A DNA stretch of 55,709 nt from Acidobacteriota bacterium (GTDB taxonomy: Bacteria; Acidobacteriota; Blastocatellia; Pyrinomonadales; Pyrinomonadaceae): assembly GCA_018269075.1 (NCBI GenBank), contig JAFDVJ010000102.1, positions 1 to 55,709 of the forward strand, given 5' to 3'. A model generated the notes under the pieces. That model saw only the letters and a program-made list of their open reading frames with translations, was not told the DNA's origin and did not search any database. The position numbers were made by a program, and so were the translations under genes. The first letter of the stretch is position 1. Each line of letters begins with the position of its first letter. Below are positions 33,863-41,307 of the stretch, piece after piece.

Positions 33863-34288
33863 TTAAAAAGTTGCTTGCCGAAGCCGCGCCCGCCGCGCAA
33901 ACGGCCGGCCGGCCGAACTTTCTCCCGCGCCGGGAGAAATTTGTTTGTTTTCGCCGGCGGAAACCGCTCCGACCGCCCGGTCGAGGCTTTCGACGCGCCC
34001 GTCGAGGCTTTCGACACGCGCGGAAACTCTTTCGACGGCCGCGGAAATTCTTTCGACAGCCGCGGAAATTCTTTCGACGCGCGCGTCGAAGGAATTTCCG
34101 TCCGTGTCGAAGGACTTTCCATACCGGCTCAGGGCTTCGACGCGCAGGTCGAGCCTTTCGACGCGCGCGCCGAAGCCTTTACCGTGCCTGTCGAAGCGAT
34201 TTCCATCGACGAAAAACGACTTTTTACGGAAGAAAATTGTTTCTGGCGTTGAAGGAGAAAGATTCCTTGAATGGGAAATCGTTACAGC
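33863..34288 (-). pseudogene. Heptad-repeat reading frame without a usual start codon
   Basis: On the minus strand one frame is open from just after a TGA (34291-34289) to a TAA at 33865-33863. It contains no ATG, GTG or TTG. It encodes 7-residue repeats: RVERLDL, RVEALSR, YGKSFDT, DGNSFDA, RVERISA, AVERISA, AVERVSA, RVESLDG, RVESLDR. Hydrophobic residues at two fixed places per heptad are as expected for a coiled coil. The tail (AGENKQISPGAGES) ends 21 nt before the ATG of the 33467-33841 gene. Reading register is kept through all units, which argues for past or present coding. It may be a gene that lost its 5' end, or one starting at CTG or by another route. Confidence 0.4.
33967..34218. 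repeat. 21-bp minisatellite, twelve imperfect units
   Basis: Units such as TTTCGACAGCCGCGGAAATTC repeat with an exact 21-bp period from 33967 to 34218 (starts at 33988, 34009, 34030, 34051, 34072 and so on). Because 21 is a multiple of 3, every frame yields heptapeptide repeats. The minus-strand frame described at 33863-34288 is the one with a coiled-coil pattern. No gene is seen from 34289 to 34690. Confidence 0.88.
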
Positions 34289-34690
34289 TCAACGGGAAAT
34301 CGGTTTTCTTTCGTCAAAGTGGAAAAAAACGAAATCAAAATCCCTGTTCAATGAACAGCCGAACTATGCACACCCGCCCTTTGATCTTTAATTCGCTATA
34401 TGTTTTGCCATAAATGGCGGGAAAAAGTCAATACTTTTGAAAAAAATAGTTTTCGTTCAGGAATTTTTTTATTCGGAAGGCTTTGTTTGGGGCATTTGAG
34501 CGACAAATTCCCTAAAAAGCCCGCAGAGCGGGCGGCAGAAAATAGCTGCCCGCGCAAGCGTGTAGAAAGCGATTCATAATTGCAGCCGAGCCTGTTTAGA
34601 GGCGACAGAAATTTTCCGCTCGCGGCGTCCTCCGCCGTGAAATCGACGTCCGCGAGCGATTCCCTTTCCCCCTTTGACAATCCCCCAACG

Positions 34691-34730
34691 AAAGAATCGC
34701 CGCCGGAACGTTTTCCGGCGGCGATTCTTT
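34691..34730. terminator. Long perfect hairpin terminator
   Basis: AAAGAATCGCCGCCGGAA (34691-34708) and its exact complement (34713-34730) enclose a 4-nt loop, with T-rich sequence to the right. It lies 60 nt beyond the stop of the delta-60 gene and could act in both directions. Confidence 0.75.
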
Positions 34731-34789
34731 TATTTCCCGACAAATAAAACAGGGAGGCCGTTTTGAAGTCGCGCGGGACGCTCGAACCC

Positions 34790-37537
34790 CTATTCCGGCG
34801 TCGCCCGGAAATCGACTTCGGCCGCGTTATCGTCGAGATTGACGATTTGCGGCGCGAAGCGGGCCTGCTTCGAATTGACGCCGACGATGACGGTCTGCCC
34901 GGCGGCGAGACCGTCGAAACGATAAACGCCGAACGTACTCGTCCGCGTCGAAATCGTCTCGCCGCCGGCCTTCGTCAGATAGACGACCGCGTTTCTGAGT
35001 CCCGCGCCCGAAGCGGTCAAAACGCGGCCCGAAACGGAAACGGCGGCGGCCGTCGGCGTGAACAGATAGACGTTCTGCACTTTGTCCTCGATCGTCTCCG
35101 CGCCGTTGAAATAGCCGTTTCGATAGAAGCCGCGCGCGCGGATCATAACGTACCGGCCGGTCGGAATACTGAGCCCGGTGAGCGTATAGCCGACCGCGCC
35201 CGGCGCGAGGGACTCGTTTTTCACGGCGGCCGCGTTGAGGCTCGGGAGCGCCGTGCCGAGCGGCGTCCACGAAGCGCCGTTGTCGAGCGACTGCTCGAAG
35301 GCGACGCGGCTGAACCGGGCCGCCGCGCCGTCGCGGGTGAGCGTCGCCGTGCCGCTCGCGACGTTCAGCGCCGAGAGCGCGGCGGTGTCGTTCGTCAGCC
35401 GTGCGTAAAAGCTGCGCGGCTGGCCGCCGATGGTGTTGAACGCGCCGCCCGCGAGCACTTTGCCGTCCGGCTGCAAAACGACCGAAAAGATCAAAATGTT
35501 GGCGCTCGGGTTCCACGAATCGGCGAGTCCGGTGACGGGATCGAGCCGCGCGATCGCGCCGCGCGGCTGCCCGCCGATCGTGTTGAAATCGCCGCCGACC
35601 AGAATCCGGCCGTCCGACTGCTGGACGATCGAGCGGACGGTGCCGTTGGCGCCCGGGTTCCAGGAATCGACCGCGCCGGTGACGGGGTCGAGCCGCGCGA
35701 TATTGCCGCGCGACTGGCCGCCGACCGTGTTGAACAGTCCGCCCGCGAGGATTTTGCCGTCCGACTGCACGGTGGTCACGAAAACGATGCCGTTCGTGTT
35801 CGGGGCCCACGAATCGACCGCGCCGGTCACGGTGTCGACGCGGGCGAGGTTGCCGCGCGGCTGGCCGCCGACGCTCGAAAAAGACCCGCCGATCAGAAGC
35901 TGCTGGTCGGTCTGGAAAGTCAAAGAGAACACGAAGGCGCCCGTATTCGGGTTCGGGTTCCAACTCTCGGCCAGTCCGGTGACGGGATCGAGCCGCGCGA
36001 GGCCGTTGCGCGTTTGGCCGCCGATGCTGCTGAAAGCGCCGGCGGCGATGATCTTGCCGTCCGGCTGCCGGGCGATCGTATAGACCGTATTATTGGGGTT
36101 CGGGTTCCACGAATCGGCCGCGCCGGTGACGGGGTCGAGCCGCGCGATGCCCTTGTGCGGCTGCCCGCTGACGTTCGCGTATTGTCCGCTCGCGATAATA
36201 CTGCCGTCGGGCTGGACGATGACCGAAAAGACGACGTCGTCGGCGTTCGGGTTCCAGACCGTGTCGAGCGTGCCGTCGGCGTTGATCCGCGCGAGGTTGT
36301 TGCGCGTGACGCCGAGCACCTGCGTGAATTGACCGCCGATGATGATCTTGCCGTCCGGCTGAACGGCGGTCGTGATGACCGAACGTCCGGCCACTCCGAG
36401 ATTGAGCGTCCGGTCGACGGCGCCGCCGCGTTCAAGCCGCGCGATGCGGTTGCGGACGTCCCCGCCGACGTTCGTGAAAAGGCCGGCGACGAGAATTTTG
36501 TCGTCCGTCTGCACGGCGACCGCGGTGACCCGGCCGCCGACGTTCGGGTTGAACGAATCGGCCGCGCCGTTGACCGCACTGAGCCGGGCGAGCGCGTTGC
36601 GCGGCTGGCCGCCGATAGCATTGAAGTTTCCGCCCGCGAGGATGCTGCCGTCGGGCTGGACGGCGAGCGAATAGACCGTGCCGTTGGCGCTCGGGTCCCA
36701 CGAATCGGCCCCGCCGCTGAGCGGGCTGAGCCGCGCGATGCGGCTCCGCGCGAGGCCGCCGACCGTCGTGAAATCGCCGCCGGCGACGATCCGGCCGTCC
36801 GCCTGCCGGGCGAGCGACCAGACCGTGTTGTTGGTGTTCGGATTGAAGGAATCGGCGGCGGCGGCGGCCGGGTCGAGCCGCGCGAGGTTGCCGCGCGTTT
36901 GGCCGCCGATGCTGTTGAAAGCGCCGCCGGCGACGATCTTGCCGTCCGGCTGCAAAAGGATCGCAAAGACGCTCCCCGAAGCGTTCGCGTTCCACGAATC
37001 CGCCGTGCCGATGCCCGTGCCGTCGAGCCGCGCGATAAAGGGCCGGCTATCCGTGCGGACGGTCGTGAACGCGCCGCCGATCAGGATTTTACCGTCCGTC
37101 TGGACGGCGACCGCGTAGACCGGGCCGTTCGCCTGCGGGCTCCAGCTGTCCGGCGCGCCCGACGCGGCCTCGAGCCGGGCGGCGTAATCGCGCGGAAGGC
37201 CGTTGATATTATGGAAACTGCCGGCGACGACGATCTTGCCGTCCGGCTGCAGGGCGAGCGCGTTGACGATTCCGTCGGCGGCCGGCGTCCAGCTCGGATC
37301 GAGCGAGCCGTCCGGGTTGAGCCGCGCGAGGCGGCTCCGGGCGACGCCCTGCACGTTCGCGAAATCGCCGCCGATGACGATCTTGCCGTCCGGCTGCAGG
37401 GCAACCGCGTTGATGACGCCGTCGGCGTTCGGATCGAACCCGTCGAGCGCCGACTGGGCGCGCGCCGGCGTGTTGAAGCCGGCTGTTAAAATGGCGGTGA
37501 TAAGCGCGTAAAATGCGAATTTCAGATTTCTTTTCAA
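34790..37537 (-). CDS. Secreted delta-60 repeat protein with 14 repeats
   Basis: The 915-residue protein uses a TTG start at 37537, with AAGGAG 12 nt before it, and has a signal peptide ending NTPARAQ. I count fourteen delta-60 repeats of the form VxAVALQPDGKIVIGGDFxxVxG, spaced about 45-55 residues. Fourteen blades would suit two seven-bladed propellers, though that is inference. A jelly-roll-like middle and a C-terminal carboxypeptidase regulatory-like domain follow (VSGRVLTASGAGLRNAVVYL ... FRATPE), like that of the RCC1 protein at 272. A surface or matrix role is likely, and the binding partner is unknown. Confidence 0.9.
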   Translation of the reverse strand: MKRNLKFAFYALITAILTAGFNTPARAQSALDGFDPNADGVINAVALQPDGKIVIGGDFANVQGVARSRLARLNPDGSLDPSWTPAADGIVNALALQPDGKIVVAGSFHNINGLPRDYAARLEAASGAPDSWSPQANGPVYAVAVQTDGKILIGGAFTTVRTDSRPFIARLDGTGIGTADSWNANASGSVFAILLQPDGKIVAGGAFNSIGGQTRGNLARLDPAAAAADSFNPNTNNTVWSLARQADGRIVAGGDFTTVGGLARSRIARLSPLSGGADSWDPSANGTVYSLAVQPDGSILAGGNFNAIGGQPRNALARLSAVNGAADSFNPNVGGRVTAVAVQTDDKILVAGLFTNVGGDVRNRIARLERGGAVDRTLNLGVAGRSVITTAVQPDGKIIIGGQFTQVLGVTRNNLARINADGTLDTVWNPNADDVVFSVIVQPDGSIIASGQYANVSGQPHKGIARLDPVTGAADSWNPNPNNTVYTIARQPDGKIIAAGAFSSIGGQTRNGLARLDPVTGLAESWNPNPNTGAFVFSLTFQTDQQLLIGGSFSSVGGQPRGNLARVDTVTGAVDSWAPNTNGIVFVTTVQSDGKILAGGLFNTVGGQSRGNIARLDPVTGAVDSWNPGANGTVRSIVQQSDGRILVGGDFNTIGGQPRGAIARLDPVTGLADSWNPSANILIFSVVLQPDGKVLAGGAFNTIGGQPRSFYARLTNDTAALSALNVASGTATLTRDGAAARFSRVAFEQSLDNGASWTPLGTALPSLNAAAVKNESLAPGAVGYTLTGLSIPTGRYVMIRARGFYRNGYFNGAETIEDKVQNVYLFTPTAAAVSVSGRVLTASGAGLRNAVVYLTKAGGETISTRTSTFGVYRFDGLAAGQTVIVGVNSKQARFAPQIVNLDDNAAEVDFRATPE

Positions 37538-37682
37538 AACTATTCTCTCCTTTTCGGGCGCGGCGATTTCGGTATCGTCGGTTTTCGCCGGCCGTCGGTA
37601 TCTTCTGAATTTTTACTTTCTGCTTACAATAACGAGAAAACGCGCCGGAAACTGTCATCGAATAAAAAAAAATAAACTGTCG

Positions 37683-37717
37683 AAAAAAAAACGCGCCGCC
37701 TTTTGATCGGCGGCGCG
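37683..37717 (-). terminator. Rho-independent terminator after the adhesin-like gene
   Basis: On the minus strand CGCGCCGCC, an 8-nt loop, GGCGGCGCG and a run of nine T form a textbook terminator. A second inverted repeat (GCGCGCGCTCGC arms, 37747-37758 and 37770-37781) lies between it and the stop at 37842. The rest of the 304-bp gap holds no gene. Confidence 0.85.
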
Positions 37718-37841
37718 GGCTTTTCGAAACGCCGGTTCGAAGGCCGGCGCGCGCTCGCTAAAGCGAACCGCGAGCGCGCGCGGCTGACCGGCGGTTAAGG
37801 CTTCTTCTCGCAGCGGATTTCCGCCGGACGAAATCGCGCCC

Positions 37842-39419
37842 TTACGGGCACGGATTGACCGGAAACGTCGCAAGCTGCCCGCTGTTGTTGACCGTGATGC
37901 CCCAGCACGCGCCGTTCGGCGAGGTGATGATCACCGTGTTCGGATTGGTCACGAAAACGTAGCCGTTCGTCACGCGGACGTTGCCGTTGACCTGCAGCTT
38001 CGAGTTCGCGTCGGGCGTGTTCGTGTTGATCCCGACCGAGCCGTTTTCCTGCACGGTCAGGCGGCCGCCCGCCGTGCCGGGGCTGTCGATCTGAAACGCG
38101 CCGTTGCCGCCGAAGCTCGCGACGGTTCCGCCCGCCGTGTTGGTCTGCACGCGAAAGCCCTTGTTGGCGCTGTCGTTGACTTCGAGCCGGTAATTGTTGA
38201 CGCTCGGGCCGATGAAGACGCTGCCGTTTAAGAAAGTGTTGCCGACGACGTGGAGCGGCGCGGTCGGCGCGGTCGTGCCGATCCCGACGTAGGTCGCCGA
38301 GCCGGCGCCGTTGACGCCCGGCACCGCGCCGAGCACGAGCGCGTTGCTGACGGTGACTTTCGAGTTCGCGCCGATCGCCGTCGAGTTGCCGACGCCCGCC
38401 GCGACGTCCGCCCTGAAGCCGAATGTCGAATTGTAGAAGTTGGTCGTGTTGCTGAGGCCCGCGTTCGAGCCGACGAACGTGTTGTAGCTGCCGGTCGTGT
38501 TGTTGTAGCCGGCCTGCTGGCCGAGGACGCTGTTCTCGACGCCGCTCGTGTTGTTGAAGAGCGAATACCAGCCGGCCGCCGAGTTGTAGTTGCCGTTGAG
38601 GTTGATCGCGCCCGACTGGCGGCCGAGAAACGTGTTGTATTTGCCGGTCGTGTTCGTCGTGCCGGCGGCCGCGCCGACGAAGGTGTTGTCGTCGCCGCCG
38701 TTATGCGCGCCGGTCTGCCAGCCGATCGAGACGTTCGCGCCGCCGACCGTGCTGAGCTGCCCGGCGAGCGCGCCGACGAACGTGTTCGCCGTGTTGGTGC
38801 TGTCGTTCGTCATATTCACGCCGGCCTGAATGCCGAGAAAGAGATTGCCGAACGAGCCGTAGACGACGCGCTCCCCGCCGATGTTGTACTGCGACGCGCG
38901 GAAGAGGTTCGCCGTCCCGGTGCCGCTGATGTTGAAGTTCGCCGTCTGCGCGCTCGTCCCGTTGGCGATCAGACCGGTCTGCGCGGCGGCGGTCGTCAGA
39001 TACTGGCCGGCCGCGAGGCCGCCGAGCGACTGGGCGTTGTCGGCCGAAAGGCTGCGGATCGCGAGCGGCGCTTTGGTGAACTCCTGCCGCGGCGCGAGCG
39101 TCGTGTAGTTCGCCTCGGCCGCCGTCTTGACGGCCGTTTCGAGATAGAGCGGACTTGTATTGAAAACGGTCGTGAAATTGGCGATCCGGACCGTAAAAAT
39201 GCCGTTCGCGACGGTCACCGCCGGATAGGTACCGAGATCGGTGCAGTTCGCGCCGGTCGGCGCGGTGCAGGCGGAGAAACGGAAGTCGAAAACGCCGTTG
39301 GCCGGCGCGCCGCTGAGTTTGAGCGAGCCCTGATAGGTAAACGGCTCGACCTGCGCCCGCACCGTCACGGCGGCCACCAGTAAGATTGTCAGAAAGATCG
39401 CGAAAACAGTTTTTTTCAT
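37842..39419 (-). CDS. Secreted adhesin/tail-fibre-like repeat protein
   Basis: The 525-residue protein has a signal peptide ending in TVRAQ and an N-terminal domain (FTYQGSLKLSGAPANGVFDF) common in acidobacterial and planctomycete secreted proteins. About residues 200-350 carry repeats such as NTFVGAAAGTTNTTGKYNTFLG. The spacing of Gly and Asn recalls the left-handed beta-roll heads of YadA-type trimeric adhesins. Later parts (GIGTTAPTAPLHVVGNTFLN, GSVGINTNTPDANSKLQVNG) resemble phage tail-fibre shaft segments. There is no YadA membrane anchor, so how it stays at the surface is unclear. GGAG lies before the ATG. Confidence 0.82.
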   Translation of the reverse strand: MKKTVFAIFLTILLVAAVTVRAQVEPFTYQGSLKLSGAPANGVFDFRFSACTAPTGANCTDLGTYPAVTVANGIFTVRIANFTTVFNTSPLYLETAVKTAAEANYTTLAPRQEFTKAPLAIRSLSADNAQSLGGLAAGQYLTTAAAQTGLIANGTSAQTANFNISGTGTANLFRASQYNIGGERVVYGSFGNLFLGIQAGVNMTNDSTNTANTFVGALAGQLSTVGGANVSIGWQTGAHNGGDDNTFVGAAAGTTNTTGKYNTFLGRQSGAINLNGNYNSAAGWYSLFNNTSGVENSVLGQQAGYNNTTGSYNTFVGSNAGLSNTTNFYNSTFGFRADVAAGVGNSTAIGANSKVTVSNALVLGAVPGVNGAGSATYVGIGTTAPTAPLHVVGNTFLNGSVFIGPSVNNYRLEVNDSANKGFRVQTNTAGGTVASFGGNGAFQIDSPGTAGGRLTVQENGSVGINTNTPDANSKLQVNGNVRVTNGYVFVTNPNTVIITSPNGACWGITVNNSGQLATFPVNPCP

Positions 39420-39575
39420 TTTAAAGAGTCTCCTCGGTTTAATAATTCAGTCGACTACGCGAGATCGGCGGTCGGATCGGCTCAAAAATTTTTTTTTCGG
39501 CGTTAATTTAATATGAAAAAGACGGACGCCGTCGCCCGCCTTTTCGGATTCGAGTGAAAACCTTTTCCGGAAAAA

Positions 39576-40415
39576 TCAGTTGCCGAAAAACCGCACGCTG
39601 TAGCCGAATTGCCCGAAACTGAAGAAATTCGCGCGCACGCGGAGGTTGAGCCGGATCGTCAGCGGCCGGTTGTAGAGCTTGTTGATGACCGACTGCGGCA
39701 GTCCGAGATCGGCGAAATAGCCGCGCGCGAAACCGCGCGTCGCCGAGGTCGAAAACCGCTCGCTGGTGATGTCGTTCGCGCCGGCCGCGTAGGTCTTGAG
39801 CAGCACCTTGCTGGCGTTGACGCCGGTCGTGAACGAGCCGTTCATCGGCAACCCCGTGTTCGGATCGATCGCCGCCGGATCGTTGAGCGCCGTGCTTTCG
39901 AGCGTGTACGACGGGCTGTACGAAAAATTCGAGAGCACCGAATTGGCGTTCGGGTTGAACAGATCGTAGTCGACGAGATTGTTCTGGATGAACCAGATCG
40001 TGTTGTCGACCGATTTGCCGGGAATCGTGATCCGGCCGATGTCGTTGAAGGTCGCGGACGCCGACGTTCCGGGCGTCGGAATCGCGAGACAGCGGTCGTC
40101 AGCGCCGAGGACGAGATCGAGATCGGCGAGCAGCACCGCCGGGTCGCAGCTCGAATAAACGTAAACGATGCCGGTCGCGGCCGTTCCGAGAAACTTCGCG
40201 TTCTTGCCGAACGAATCCGGCTCGCCGACGTCCGCCGCGGACAAGAGCGCGGCGGTATCGATCTTTTTCTTCGCGTCGGGCGAATCGCGGTTCATATTTT
40301 TCCGCTCTTCGGAAATCCGGGTTTTCCGGTCGCTTTCGGAATCGGTTTTGACTTCCTGTGCGGAAAGACTTTGAAAACACACACAAAGCAGCGTCAACAC
40401 TAATAACTTCTTCAT
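39576..40415 (-). CDS. Secreted protein of unknown function
   Basis: The 279-residue protein has a signal peptide (MKKLLVLTLLCVCFQSLSAQ) and a charged linker rich in Lys, Asp and Arg to about residue 50. A compact domain follows with SSCDPAVLL and DDRCLAIPTPG (possible disulfide), an NTIWFIQNNLVDYDLF segment and an end RLNLRVRANFFSFGQFGYSVRFFGN whose final Phe pattern recalls an outer-membrane beta strand. No family is recognised. CAGGAG lies before the ATG. It is upstream of the adhesin-like gene on the same strand. Confidence 0.75.
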   Translation of the reverse strand: MKKLLVLTLLCVCFQSLSAQEVKTDSESDRKTRISEERKNMNRDSPDAKKKIDTAALLSAADVGEPDSFGKNAKFLGTAATGIVYVYSSCDPAVLLADLDLVLGADDRCLAIPTPGTSASATFNDIGRITIPGKSVDNTIWFIQNNLVDYDLFNPNANSVLSNFSYSPSYTLESTALNDPAAIDPNTGLPMNGSFTTGVNASKVLLKTYAAGANDITSERFSTSATRGFARGYFADLGLPQSVINKLYNRPLTIRLNLRVRANFFSFGQFGYSVRFFGN

Positions 40416-40691
40416 TTTTTTCTCCTGATTGTTGTTTTATAGATCGTCACGCGGGGGGAACGCGCCGGCGATCGCTTTTTTTTCATTCGTTCAATGACGA
40501 TAAAATAAGAACGCGGGGCGCGCCGTTATTTTGCCGTAGACCGTCGGTTTCATCCGCTTTACGGCACAAGCCGGGAATCGGCCGGCCGCCAAAAGCTAAA
40601 AATCGCCAAAATCAGAAACTTCTTTCGCATCGAATTTCCCCATTTTGAAGCGCTACGCGAAAATTGTGATAAAATCGGCTCAAAGTTTTTT

Positions 40692-41252
40692 ATGGCAAGT
40701 GAAGTCACGCTTTTATTAGAAGAGCTGAGCGTTGCCGCCGACGGCGCGAACCGTGAAACGCTCGACAGGCTTCTGCCGTTCGTTTACAACGAGCTGCGGC
40801 GGCTTGCGGGCAGTTTTCTCCAGCGCGAACACGCCGTTTCGATTCAGACGACCGAGCTCGTTCACGAGGCCTATTTCAAACTCACCGACCAGAAAAAAGT
40901 CGACTGGGAAAATCGCGGGCAGTTTTTTGCGATCGCCGCGCAGGCGATGCGCCGGATTCTGATCGATGCCGCGCGCCAGCGAAAATCCTTAAAACACGCC
41001 GCGGAAAAAGTCTCGCTCGACGACGCGCTGACCGTTTCCGCCGGACAAAATCAGGATCTGCTCGAACTCGACCAGGCCTTGACCGAACTCGAAAGTTTTG
41101 ACGAGCAGCAATGCCGGGTCGTCGAACTTCGCTATTTTGCGGGTTTGACGATCGAGGAAACGGCCGGGGTTTTGAAAATATCGCCGGCCACCGTCAAACG
41201 CGAATGGACGATCGCGCGGGCGTGGCTTTACCAGAAAATTAACGGCGATTAA
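40692..41252 (+). CDS. ECF sigma factor of the kinase-linked type
   Basis: The 186-residue protein has region 2 (VYNELRRLAGSFLQRE, TTELVHEAYFKLTDQ, AMRRILIDAARQRK) and region 4 (ELRYFAGLTIEETAGVLKISPATVKREWTIARAWLY). The sequence matches the ECF group found with Ser/Thr kinases in Acidobacteriota and Planctomycetes. No anti-sigma factor is seen; the kinase 55 nt downstream is the likely partner. A -10-like TAAAAT lies at 40670-40675. Compared with most of the window, codon use in this gene and the next is less GC-biased. Confidence 0.93.
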   Translation: MASEVTLLLEELSVAADGANRETLDRLLPFVYNELRRLAGSFLQREHAVSIQTTELVHEAYFKLTDQKKVDWENRGQFFAIAAQAMRRILIDAARQRKSLKHAAEKVSLDDALTVSAGQNQDLLELDQALTELESFDEQQCRVVELRYFAGLTIEETAGVLKISPATVKREWTIARAWLYQKINGD

Positions 41253-41307
41253 TTTTATTGAGCCGATTTTTCTGTTTTTTCGCGTAGTGTGTTGAGAGAT
41301 CGGCTTT

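Noticed and set aside
33323..34252. 309-residue plus-strand frame covering the minisatellite
   Set aside because: It is antisense to the 33467-33841 gene for half its length; only the minus-strand frame of the repeats shows a coiled-coil pattern.
34396..34743. 115-residue minus-strand frame
   Set aside because: It runs through the 18-bp terminator hairpin, has no ribosome binding site and no recognisable features.
34763..37489. 908-residue plus-strand open frame opposite the delta-60 gene
   Set aside because: Very Arg/Asp/Val-rich shadow of the GC-rich third codon position, without a ribosome binding site. The minus-strand gene has a signal peptide and clear repeats.
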